Shown: in pieces, positions 11,383 through 19,116 of the stretch
Numbering within the stretch: the first letter of the stretch is position 1
How the letters are laid out: the number at the start of each line of letters is the position of its first letter
DNA from: Paracoccaceae bacterium
GTDB lineage: Bacteria > Pseudomonadota > Alphaproteobacteria > Rhodobacterales > Rhodobacteraceae
NCBI GenBank assembly: GCA_017854585.1
Contig: JAFMHK010000001.1
Coordinates: 186,001-250,000, forward strand
Length of the DNA stretch: 64,000 nucleotides
Direction: 5' to 3'
Made by a program: the position numbers and the translations under genes
Notes under the pieces: generated by a model
The model's database searches: none
The model's input: the letters and a program-made list of their open reading frames with translations, nothing else
What the model was told of the DNA's origin: nothing

Positions 11383-12699
11383 ATGATTCAGGTGGAACCG
11401 AAGATGCCAACATCGCGACGACGCGAACGCTCCATGCTATCGGAGCTTGCCGCCACCCGTGTTCCGGACCGGGCCGAGCATGTATTGGTGCTGGATGACA
11501 GCCTCGCACAGCGCAGCATGATGTGTGCCCTGTTGCGAAAATGGGGGCATACGGCCGTGCCATGCGATTGCCCGGATGTCGCCCTCCGGCTCATGGAAGA
11601 CCCGGCGATCACAATGGTGTTGAGCGACTGGATGATGCCCGGAATGACGGGGCCGGAATTCTGCCGTCAGGTACGTGCGATGGTGCGGACCGATTATCCA
11701 TATCTGATCTTGCTGACGTCCAAAAGCGACGCGGCCGCCCTGACCGAGGGGTTGGAGGCCGGGGCCGATGATTTCCTGACCAAGCCTGTGAACCCGCCGG
11801 AGTTGCGCGCGCGGTTGCAGGCGGGTGCACGCGTGGTGGCGATGCAACGAGAGGCGGTGAACAATAACCGCAATCTCAGAACGGCATTGGCCGAGATTCA
11901 GAGCCTTTATGATGCCATTGACAACGACCTGAACGAGGCGCGTTGGCTGCAGCAATCCCTGCTGCGCGAACCGTATCGCCCGTTTGCGGCGGCTGATGTG
12001 TCCCTGATGCTGAAGGCGGCGGGGCATGTGGGTGGCGACATGGTGGGCTACTTTCCCGTATCGGCACACGTCGCGGGCTTGTTTGCACTTGATGTGTCGG
12101 GACACGGTGTAACATCCGCCATGATCGCGGCGCGCATCGCCGGCATGTTAAGCGACAAGTCACCGGATCAGAACATCGCGATCATGCGCCGGGATGATGG
12201 AAGCTTTGCGGCGCTTCCCCCGGACATGGCGGCGTGGCGATTGAATGCGCTGATGTTGCAGGAATTGCAGACCGATCGGTATTTTACCCTTTTTCTGGGG
12301 TTCTTGAACATGAAGACAGGGATCGTGCGGTTCGTGCAGGCGGGCCACCCCCATCCGATCGTCCTGCGCGTTGACGGGACCACGGAACTGGTAGGCATAC
12401 CCAGCATGCCGGTCGGACTGCTGGCCGAAGCGAGCTATACCTGCGCCGAGGTGAAATTGTCACCGGGCGACAGGATGCTGATCTACTCGGACGGTTTGAC
12501 GGAATGCCCGGCCCCCGATGGCACTGCGTTGGAGGAGGAAGGATTGGCGTCCATGATGCAGGCGAACGTGGCCCTGAAGGGGCGGGCGTATCTGGCGGCG
12601 CTGGAGGATGGCCTGTCGGCGTTCACCGGGACCGACGACTTTCCCGATGATGTGTCGGCCGTCTTGTTGGAATATCGCGGTATTTCCCGGCCGGCCTAA
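11383..12699 (+). CDS. Response regulator fused to PP2C/SpoIIE-type protein phosphatase (RsbU-like)
   Basis: A 438-residue cytoplasmic signalling protein. A receiver domain spans about residues 33-150, with D38/D39 acidic pair, phosphoacceptor D82 (SDWMMPG) and K134 (LTKP). A linker helix (about 150-195, AEIQSLYDAIDNDLNEARWLQQ) leads into a SpoIIE/PP2C domain with GGDMVGYFPV, FALDVSGHGVTSAM and a late DFPDDVSAVLLEYR, containing the metal-binding aspartates. Such proteins dephosphorylate anti-sigma-antagonists or other phospho-Ser/Thr partners when the receiver is phosphorylated. The neighbouring HPt protein may feed it. No anti-sigma or STAS antagonist gene is adjacent. Confidence 0.9.
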   Translation: MIQVEPKMPTSRRRERSMLSELAATRVPDRAEHVLVLDDSLAQRSMMCALLRKWGHTAVPCDCPDVALRLMEDPAITMVLSDWMMPGMTGPEFCRQVRAMVRTDYPYLILLTSKSDAAALTEGLEAGADDFLTKPVNPPELRARLQAGARVVAMQREAVNNNRNLRTALAEIQSLYDAIDNDLNEARWLQQSLLREPYRPFAAADVSLMLKAAGHVGGDMVGYFPVSAHVAGLFALDVSGHGVTSAMIAARIAGMLSDKSPDQNIAIMRRDDGSFAALPPDMAAWRLNALMLQELQTDRYFTLFLGFLNMKTGIVRFVQAGHPHPIVLRVDGTTELVGIPSMPVGLLAEASYTCAEVKLSPGDRMLIYSDGLTECPAPDGTALEEEGLASMMQANVALKGRAYLAALEDGLSAFTGTDDFPDDVSAVLLEYRGISRPA

Positions 12700-13142
12700 C
12701 GCGCCAATCCCATCAATCGCCGCAGGAAATAGCGGTCACCGGAAACGGCGATTTTATCCACCGCGTCGACCCAGGGCAGAAACACGGCCGTGTGCCCCGG
12801 CTCGGTCGGGTCGGACAGGCGGGGTCCTACACGGGCGGCGTAGATATGACACAGCTTCTGGGCGTACAGGTCATAGTCGGGCATATAGGTAAAGCGGTGG
12901 AACATGCCCAACCGCCGCAACCCGTGAATCCGATATCCGGTTTCCTCCATCACTTCGCGGTGCAGGGCGGCAATGGGGTGTTCGCCCGGGTCGATGCCAC
13001 CGCCGGGCAATTGCAGTTCCGGCCACGGATTTTCCTGAAAGGTGGCAAGAATCGCGTCGCCTGCGTCAATGATGGCATAGACGCCGGGGCGTGTTTTGTA
13101 GGCGATGTCAGGGCGCGGCGCACGGCCGAAACGGCGGTTCAT
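12696..13142 (-). CDS. Nudix hydrolase
   Basis: A 148-residue Nudix-fold protein. The Nudix box GGIDPGEHPIAALHREVMEE...GY runs from about residue 48 to 70, with all key Gly and Glu residues of GX5EX7REUXEEXGU. It hydrolyses a nucleoside diphosphate linked to another group; the substrate cannot be told from sequence. Its stop codon shares four bases (CTAA) with the stop of the convergent receiver-phosphatase gene. The start ATG at 13142 gives the normal family length. Confidence 0.88.
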   Translation of the reverse strand: MNRRFGRAPRPDIAYKTRPGVYAIIDAGDAILATFQENPWPELQLPGGGIDPGEHPIAALHREVMEETGYRIHGLRRLGMFHRFTYMPDYDLYAQKLCHIYAARVGPRLSDPTEPGHTAVFLPWVDAVDKIAVSGDRYFLRRLMGLAR

Positions 13143-13455
13143 GGGATCCCCATATATTGCTTGCGCATGTAGTGGCACGAGGAGCGGGGGTGGGGAAGAT
13201 GCGTCTTTCGGAGACGCCCCCGATTTCAATGGCTGGCGGGCAGACTTGGCACGCTTCAAACATGATCCCGACGCCGCAACACCCAATACCAATTTTCCGG
13301 ATGTGCGGCCATTTGCCAAGATCCATTTGCCACAGCTTGGTCCCCATTCGGCCAAGGGCAGTCGTGGCGGCGGCCAAATGTTGGCAGTAAACGGGCCGCT
13401 TTCATGACCGCTGGCCCCCTCGCCAATCGCTGTCAGTTGGGCTAAGGCTCCGGCT
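13143..13455. other. 313-bp gap before kdsD, no assignable gene
   Basis: Both strands have short open frames of about 90-100 codons here, but none has a recognisable protein signature or a clear ribosome site that makes one convincing. A small hairpin, GCGTCT-ttcgg-AGACGC, lies at 13201-13217 after a purine-rich aggagcggggg stretch. The gap must contain the start regions of both divergent genes (Nudix leftward, kdsD rightward). Confidence 0.5.
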
Positions 13456-14421
13456 ATGGACAAGACAACCCAACAGATGATCCGTGACACGGCGGCCCGC
13501 GTGCTTCGCATTGAAGGCGAAGCCGTGGCGGCGATGGCTGACGCATTGCCCGCCGATTTCGCGGCGGCGGTCGAGGCGGTGTTGGCGACCAAGGGCCGGG
13601 TGATCCTGTCTGGGATCGGAAAGTCGGGGCATATCGCGCGCAAGATCAGTTCGACGTTCGCATCGACCGGCACGCCATCGGCCTTTGTGCATCCGGCCGA
13701 GGCAAGCCATGGTGATCTGGGGATGATCATGCCGGGCGATCTGGTCGTGCTGATCTCGAATTCCGGCGAAACGGCGGAGTTGCGCGATATCGTGGCCCAT
13801 GTCGCGCGGTTTTCGATTCCGATGATCGCGATATCCGGTCGGGCCCAAAGCACGTTGATGCAGGCCGCCGACTATTGCCTGCTGTTGCCCGATGCACCCG
13901 AGGCCTGCGTGATCGGCATGGCGCCGACCACATCCACGACGCTGACGCTTGCGTTGGGTGATGCGCTGGCGGTAGCGGTGATGGAACGACGCGGGTTCCT
14001 GCCCGAACATTTCCGCACCTTTCACCCCGGCGGCAAGCTTGGGGCGCAGCTATCCAAGGTGGCGCAACTGATGCATGGGGTGGATGCCCTGCCGCTGGTT
14101 GGGGCCGGTCAACCGATGAGCGATACGCTGCTGGTCATGAGCGAGAAGGGGTTCGGCATTGCCGGAGTGGTTGATGCTGATAAGCTTGTGGGTGTGATTT
14201 CGGACGGTGACCTGCGGCGCAACATGGCCGATCTGATGACGCGGACGGCAGGGCAGGTAGCGACGCATTCCCCGCGCGTGACCACGCCAGATGCTTTGGC
14301 AGCCGACGCGCTGGCCACGATGTCGGGTAACAAGATTACGGCGCTGTTTGTGGTGAATGATGCCGGACAACCCGTGGGGCTGCTCCATCTTCACGATTGC
14401 CTCAGGGCTGGCGTGGTTTAG
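13456..14421 (+). CDS. kdsD: Arabinose-5-phosphate isomerase (KpsF/GutQ family)
   Basis: 321 residues, the normal size. It interconverts ribulose-5-phosphate and arabinose-5-phosphate, the precursor of Kdo for lipopolysaccharide. The N-terminal SIS domain shows LSGIGKSGHIARKISSTFAS and HPAEASHGDLGM. Two CBS motifs fill the C-terminal 120 residues (GFGIAGVVDADKLVGVISDGDLRR, then ITALFVVNDAGQPVGLLHLHD). In many relatives this gene precedes lptC-lptA; here it is followed at once by a convergent aminotransferase, so it stands outside the usual LPS cluster. Confidence 0.92.
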   Translation: MDKTTQQMIRDTAARVLRIEGEAVAAMADALPADFAAAVEAVLATKGRVILSGIGKSGHIARKISSTFASTGTPSAFVHPAEASHGDLGMIMPGDLVVLISNSGETAELRDIVAHVARFSIPMIAISGRAQSTLMQAADYCLLLPDAPEACVIGMAPTTSTTLTLALGDALAVAVMERRGFLPEHFRTFHPGGKLGAQLSKVAQLMHGVDALPLVGAGQPMSDTLLVMSEKGFGIAGVVDADKLVGVISDGDLRRNMADLMTRTAGQVATHSPRVTTPDALAADALATMSGNKITALFVVNDAGQPVGLLHLHDCLRAGVV

Positions 14422-15602
14422 GCCAGCACCTGCGCGACGGCGCGGGCCACGTAATCCACCTTGTCGGGCGTCAGGCCGGCGATGTTCATGCGGCCGTCAC
14501 CCACCAAGTAAATCCCGTGTTTGTCGCGCAAGGTGGCCACCTGTTCGGGCGTCGCCCCGATGAGTGAGAACATCCCCCGATGCCCGGCGATGAACCCGAA
14601 CCGGTCGGATCCGGCATGTTCGCGCAGGGCCGCAGCAAACCGCGTGCGCATCGCGTTCATCCCGTCGCGCATTCCGCGCAGTTCATCGCGCCACATGTCG
14701 CGCAAGGTATGGTCGTTGAGGATGGTTTGCACCACGCGGGCCCCATGGTCCGGCGGAAAGGCATAATTTTGGCGATTGAGGTATGCCAGCATGCCTTGCG
14801 CGGCGGCTTGTGCGGTTCCACCAGACGTAACGGCAAGCACGACACCCACCCGTTCGCGGTACAGGCCGAAGTTCTTGGAGCAGCTTGCAGCAATCAGCAT
14901 TTCGGGCACAGCGGCAGCCATCAGGCGGGTGCCTGCCGCGTCATCCTCAAGGCTATTGGCAAATCCGAGGTAGGCCAGATCGACAAACGGGATGGCACCG
15001 GTCCGTTGGCAGAGCGCGGCGATCTCGACCCAGTCACCTTCCTGAAGATCAACGCCGGTCGGGTTGTGACAGCAGCCATGCAGCAAGATCAGATCGCCGG
15101 GTTTTGCCTGTTCCAGATCCGCAAGCATTCCAGACCGGTCCAACCCACCGGTGGCGGTGTCGTAGTAGCGGTATTCGCGATGGTTCAGGCCAAGGTAGCT
15201 GATGATCGAGGGGTGGTTTGGCCAAGTTGGCGTGCTGATCCAGATCGTGGCGTCGGGCGTCAGCCGTTTGGTCAGTTCCAACACCTGCCGGACCGCCCCT
15301 GTGCCCCCCGGGGTGGCAACGGCGGCGATGCGGCCAACATCGACCGTTTCGCCCAAGATGAGGTTACGCATGGCGGAGTGGAAAGCCGGGTCGCCTGCAA
15401 GCCCGGTATATGACTTGGTGGCTTGATCCGCCAAGATCCGCCCCTCGGCCTGCTTCACGGCGGCCATCACGGGGGTGCGCCCATCCGGCGTGCGGTAAAC
15501 GCCAACGCCAAGGTCCACTTTGTCGGGCCGCGTATCGGCGGCATACATCGCCATCAGACGCAGGATCTTGTCAGGTTCGGGTGGAATCAGGGTATCGAAC
15601 AT
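14418..15602 (-). CDS. tyrB: Aromatic amino acid / aspartate aminotransferase, class I
   Basis: A 394-residue PLP transaminase of subgroup I-alpha. The PLP lysine is K243 in SCSKNFGLYRERVG; upstream are HGCCHNPTGVDL and the TPTWPNHPSII substrate loop. It matches the AspC/TyrB branch (transfers amino groups between aspartate or aromatic amino acids and 2-oxo acids). Whether aspartate or tyrosine/phenylalanine is the main substrate cannot be decided here, so the symbol is approximate. Its stop shares four bases (TTAG) with kdsD. The GNAT gene ends 14 bp before its start, so the two may be in one transcript with sseA. Confidence 0.88.
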   Translation of the reverse strand: MFDTLIPPEPDKILRLMAMYAADTRPDKVDLGVGVYRTPDGRTPVMAAVKQAEGRILADQATKSYTGLAGDPAFHSAMRNLILGETVDVGRIAAVATPGGTGAVRQVLELTKRLTPDATIWISTPTWPNHPSIISYLGLNHREYRYYDTATGGLDRSGMLADLEQAKPGDLILLHGCCHNPTGVDLQEGDWVEIAALCQRTGAIPFVDLAYLGFANSLEDDAAGTRLMAAAVPEMLIAASCSKNFGLYRERVGVVLAVTSGGTAQAAAQGMLAYLNRQNYAFPPDHGARVVQTILNDHTLRDMWRDELRGMRDGMNAMRTRFAAALREHAGSDRFGFIAGHRGMFSLIGATPEQVATLRDKHGIYLVGDGRMNIAGLTPDKVDYVARAVAQVLA

Positions 15603-15616
15603 CAGGCGCGTGACCT

Positions 15617-16177
15617 TCAGGAGGGAATACGCGCCGGATCACGGTCGCGATGCAGAGTGCGGGTACGGGTTTCTGTCGCGATCGGAACAAAGCCAATGCG
15701 CTTGTACAGGTGCAGCGCGCGGGGATGGTCGAGTGTGCAGGTATTGACGGTCATCTTTGAGATACCGGCGCGCCAGCCCTTGGCAACGGCGGTTTGCAGC
15801 AGCAGGCCGCCCAGACCTCCGCCAACCGCTTGGGGCACCATGCCAAAATATGCCAGATCGCAGACCCCATCCTCGGAAAAGTCGAGGCAGAAGAAACCAG
15901 CCGGCCACCCATTGCGGATCGCTGTCCAGATCTGCAAATCGGGATGCTGAACAAAAGCGGCCAGTTCATCCTCGGGTTGGTTGAACCTGTCGCGCCATTC
16001 GTAATCGCGACCCACCGCATCGTAGAGCGCAAGGAAATACCAAGGTGGCGGGTTTACGGCCATATCCAGCCGCACATCAGCCGGAAGCGCCGGTGCCGTG
16101 ATGCCGGGGTTCTGCGTCATTTCAAGATAGGTGATCGTGAAGGGCACCTCTGTGCCCGCCGGGATGATGACCGTCAT
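15617..16177 (-). CDS. GNAT-family N-acetyltransferase
   Basis: A 186-residue acetyltransferase. The acetyl-CoA pyrophosphate-binding motif QAVGGGLGGLLLQTAV is at about residues 118-133, and the NTCTLDHPRALHLYKRIGF motif of the C-terminal beta strand follows. The start ATG at 16177 overlaps the sseA stop as ATGA, a sign of coupled translation; a longer frame upstream would lie inside sseA. The acceptor substrate is unknown. Confidence 0.87.
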   Translation of the reverse strand: MTVIIPAGTEVPFTITYLEMTQNPGITAPALPADVRLDMAVNPPPWYFLALYDAVGRDYEWRDRFNQPEDELAAFVQHPDLQIWTAIRNGWPAGFFCLDFSEDGVCDLAYFGMVPQAVGGGLGGLLLQTAVAKGWRAGISKMTVNTCTLDHPRALHLYKRIGFVPIATETRTRTLHRDRDPARIPS

Positions 16178-17037
16178 CCCTTTGCGACCTTGAGTTGGTC
16201 GAACTGACCCCATTCCGTCCACGACCCATCATAAAGCGAAACGTCGTCCTGCCCCAGTCGGGCAAGACCCAGCATCAAGATCGCGGCAGTGACGCCGGAC
16301 CCACAAGTGGTGATGGTGCGTTTCTGCAGATCGACGCCTTGATCGGTGAAGGCATCGCGCAAGGCCGCGCCCTGTTTCATGGTGCCATCGGCCTTGAAAA
16401 GCGTGGCGTAATGCACGTTTTTGGAGCCCGGTATGTGACCCGCGCGAAGACCGGGCCGCGCCTCTGGGACCTCACCGCGAAAACGGTCGGGCGAGCGTGC
16501 ATCGATGATCTGCCAATCGCCCAGCTTTGATGCCGAGGCAACTTGCGTCACATCCTTCACAAGATGGGCCTGCCGCTGCACCGTCATGTGACGATCGCGC
16601 AAGATCGGGGGCATGTCTTCGGTCGGGCGACCCTCGGCCAGCCATTTGGGCAGGCCACCGTCCAGCACGGCGATATCTGTCTTGCCCATCAGGCGGAAGT
16701 TCCACCAGACCCGCGCGGCGGAAAAAAGGCCCATGCCGTCATAGACCACCACCTGATGGCCGTCGCCAACGCCGATGCCGCGCATCCGGGACATGAATTT
16801 TTCAACGGGCGCGGCCATGTGGGGCAGATCGCTGCGCGCGTCTGCCACTTCGTCGATGTCAAAGAACCTTGCACCGGGAATATGGGCCGCATCGTATTCG
16901 GCCTTGGCGTCCCTGCCCATGGCGGCAAGGTAATAGGACGCATCGAGAATACGCAGATCGGGATCGTTCAGATGGGCGGCCAACCAGTCGGTTGAGACCA
17001 AGGTTTTCGGATCGTCACCTGTGATTGCGGCGGGCAT
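16174..17037 (-). CDS. sseA: 3-mercaptopyruvate / thiosulfate sulfurtransferase (tandem rhodanese)
   Basis: 287 residues with two rhodanese domains. The N-terminal inactive domain spans about 14-135, the catalytic one about 165-285. The persulfide cysteine is C245 in the loop TTCGSGVTA; the CGSGV(T/S)A loop favours the mercaptopyruvate sulfurtransferase branch. It moves sulfur from 3-mercaptopyruvate to an acceptor. It heads a probable sseA-GNAT-aminotransferase transcript; an aminotransferase could supply 3-mercaptopyruvate from cysteine, which is a reasonable but untested link. Confidence 0.93.
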   Translation of the reverse strand: MPAAITGDDPKTLVSTDWLAAHLNDPDLRILDASYYLAAMGRDAKAEYDAAHIPGARFFDIDEVADARSDLPHMAAPVEKFMSRMRGIGVGDGHQVVVYDGMGLFSAARVWWNFRLMGKTDIAVLDGGLPKWLAEGRPTEDMPPILRDRHMTVQRQAHLVKDVTQVASASKLGDWQIIDARSPDRFRGEVPEARPGLRAGHIPGSKNVHYATLFKADGTMKQGAALRDAFTDQGVDLQKRTITTCGSGVTAAILMLGLARLGQDDVSLYDGSWTEWGQFDQLKVAKG

Positions 17038-17116
17038 TCGGGCCTCCCCTGAAGGTAAGCGGTTTTTCGGCCATTAGCCGTAAGGGGCAAGCGCGCAACG
17101 CGCAAGGGCAGAGGCG

Positions 17117-17596
17117 TCAGTGATGCGACTGCTTGAGCAGTCGCGACTTCTGCAACTGCCAGTCGCGCTTGGCTTCGGACTCGCGCTTGTCGTGGTTCTT
17201 TTTGCCCTTGGCGATGCCGATCTTGAGCTTAACCAAGCCACGGTCGTTGAAATACATCACCAGCGGCACAATGGTCATCCCCTCGCGCTGGGTGGCGTTC
17301 CACAGGCGCGACAGCTCCTTGTTGCGGGCCAAAAGCTTGCGCCGCCGCCGTTCCTCGTGACCCCAAGTCTTAGCTTGTCGGTAGGGCGCGATATAGCTGT
17401 TCACCAGCCACAGCTCTCCGTCTTCAACCGCCGCATAGCTGTCGGCGATGGTGGCACCGCCCTGACGAAGGGATTTGACCTCGGACCCTTCAAGGATGAT
17501 GCCGACCTCGATGTCATCCTCGATGGCATAATCATACCGTGCACGCCGGTTTTCGGCGATCACCTTGTAGTTCGGGTTTGTCTTCAGCTTGGCCAT
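17117..17596 (-). CDS. smpB: SsrA-binding protein
   Basis: 159 residues, normal length. SmpB binds tmRNA and brings it to stalled ribosomes. Family motifs: [41 protein letters not shown], the [27 protein letters not shown] core, and a basic tail [14 protein letters not shown]. The start at 17596 ([11 protein letters not shown]) is the conserved one; an upstream extension would reach into trmO. It lies 23 bp after trmO and completes a dapA-trmO-smpB transcript. The pairing of dapA and smpB is common in alphaproteobacteria. Confidence 0.96.
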   Translation of the reverse strand: MAKLKTNPNYKVIAENRRARYDYAIEDDIEVGIILEGSEVKSLRQGGATIADSYAAVEDGELWLVNSYIAPYRQAKTWGHEERRRRKLLARNKELSRLWNATQREGMTIVPLVMYFNDRGLVKLKIGIAKGKKNHDKRESEAKRDWQLQKSRLLKQSHH

Positions 17597-17619
17597 GGCA
17601 GCGATATAGGCACTGGCGC

Positions 17620-18096
17620 CTACGGACGCCAGCCCGGTGGCACGTCGACGCCCGGCAGCCACGGCTTTATGTCAAGCACCGGGGTGCCATCGAACGCATC
17701 GATTGCGTCAATGCCGATGGTCGCGCCGTCCAGCGAGGTGATCCTCACCACGGCCAGCGAAATGGGGTTGGGGCGCACGGGGCTACGTAGGGCAAAGGTG
17801 CCGCGCGGTGCATCGGTATGGGGCGGGTTCTGCACGATGAGGTCACGCTGCCCGCGATCCATCCAGTACAAGACGATGATCTGCTGACCTGTCTTGAGCC
17901 CCCTCAGGCCTGCGGCATAGTCCGGGTCCAGATCAATCTGTGCACCGCGCCCGGTCTCACGTGCCTGACCGATATTGCGGGGGCAATCGCCGGGCGACCA
18001 CGGAGAACGGATGACGCCAATGAAGCTGACGCCTGCCGACACGCGGTCGGCAGGGTCGAACGGCAAACGCACCTCGCCAATGCGCGGGGCCGACAT
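17620..18096 (-). CDS. trmO: tRNA (N6-threonylcarbamoyl-A37)-N6-methyltransferase, TrmO/TsaA-like
   Basis: A 158-residue protein of the TrmO (YaeB/VirR) beta-barrel family. Signature stretches are [48 protein letters not shown] and [12 protein letters not shown]. TrmO uses S-adenosylmethionine to methylate t6A37 in some tRNAs. The RSPVRPNPI motif is the most diagnostic. Its ATG shares one base with the dapA TGA stop (TGATG), indicating translational coupling. It is shorter than the enterobacterial enzyme, as in many alphaproteobacteria. Confidence 0.88.
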   Translation of the reverse strand: MSAPRIGEVRLPFDPADRVSAGVSFIGVIRSPWSPGDCPRNIGQARETGRGAQIDLDPDYAAGLRGLKTGQQIIVLYWMDRGQRDLIVQNPPHTDAPRGTFALRSPVRPNPISLAVVRITSLDGATIGIDAIDAFDGTPVLDIKPWLPGVDVPPGWRP

Positions 18097-18968
18097 CAGT
18101 TGATCAGACCTGCATGGCGCATCGCCGCCGTGATTTTGGCCTTTGTTGCGTCTTCCAGCCCGGTCAGGGGCAGGCGCACGTCGTCGGAACACAGGCCCAG
18201 CACCGACATGGCGTATTTCGCACCCGCGACGCCCGGTTCGACAAATATGGCCTCGTGCAGGGGCATCAGGCGGTCCTGAATGTCCAAGGCTGTGGCATAA
18301 TCCCCCGCAAGGGTCGCATTCTGCATCTTGGCGCAGAGTTGTGGGGCCACGTTGGCCGTCACACTGATGCAGCCGATGCCGCCTTGGGCATTGAAGCCGT
18401 GGGCAGTCGCATCTTCGCCCGACAATTGCATGAACGCTTTGCCACACGCCGCCCGCTGCTTGGACACGCGTGACAGGTCGCCGGTGGCGTCCTTGACGCC
18501 AACGATCATGTCCAGCTTGGCCAGTTCGCCCATGGTTGTCGGGCTCATGTCGATGACGGACCGGGGCGGAATGTTGTAGATGATGATCGGGATGCCAACG
18601 GCGTTAAGCGCGGTGTAGTGGGCGATCAGCCCGCGCTGGGTGGGTTTGTTGTAATACGGCGTAACGACCAAGGCCGCCGCCGCGCCCGCATCCTTGGCGA
18701 ACTGGACAAAGCGCAGCGCCTCGGCGGTGTTGTTCGATCCGGCGCCGGCAATGACCGGCACGCGCCCGGCAGTTGCCTTCACGACAGTCGCAATGACCTG
18801 TTCGTGTTCATCATGGGTCAACGTCGGGCTTTCCCCGGTCGTCCCAACAGGGACAAGGCCGGTACTGCCTTCGGCAATGTGCCAATCGACAAGTTTTGCA
18901 AGCGTGTCAAAATCCACCGCGCCGTTCTTGAACGGCGTGACCAATGCGGGCATCGAGCCTTTGAACAT
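18096..18968 (-). CDS. dapA: 4-hydroxy-tetrahydrodipicolinate synthase
   Basis: 290 residues, normal size. It condenses pyruvate and aspartate semialdehyde in lysine/diaminopimelate synthesis. The Schiff-base lysine is K159 (GVKDATGD), the catalytic tyrosine Y131 (YNIPPR), and the pyruvate-binding loop is [10 protein letters not shown]. The start at 18968 ([13 protein letters not shown]) is the conserved one; the longer frame reaches back toward slt without support. It diverges from slt over a 148-bp gap. asd, which makes its substrate, is also in this window at 56662. Confidence 0.96.
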   Translation of the reverse strand: MFKGSMPALVTPFKNGAVDFDTLAKLVDWHIAEGSTGLVPVGTTGESPTLTHDEHEQVIATVVKATAGRVPVIAGAGSNNTAEALRFVQFAKDAGAAAALVVTPYYNKPTQRGLIAHYTALNAVGIPIIIYNIPPRSVIDMSPTTMGELAKLDMIVGVKDATGDLSRVSKQRAACGKAFMQLSGEDATAHGFNAQGGIGCISVTANVAPQLCAKMQNATLAGDYATALDIQDRLMPLHEAIFVEPGVAGAKYAMSVLGLCSDDVRLPLTGLEDATKAKITAAMRHAGLIN

Positions 18969-19116
18969 CACACGCTTCCTTGTCGTCATGGGTAAAGCCA
19001 GCATCGGCGAAATCGCGCGGACACTATAGGGTGCGGAAAAGAATGCCAAGTTCGTGTGTTGCGTGAATCGCCCCATCCCCTATCGTGTTCGAAATTCGTC
19101 ACGTCCGAGGTATCTG

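Noticed and set aside
12696-13853. 385-residue apparent fusion ending in a Nudix domain
   Set aside because: The first two-thirds is antisense to kdsD; a normal Nudix start at 13142 gives the usual length.
17620-18447. 275-residue reading of trmO
   Set aside because: The N-terminal part is out of frame within dapA; the TGATG junction at 18096 marks the real start.
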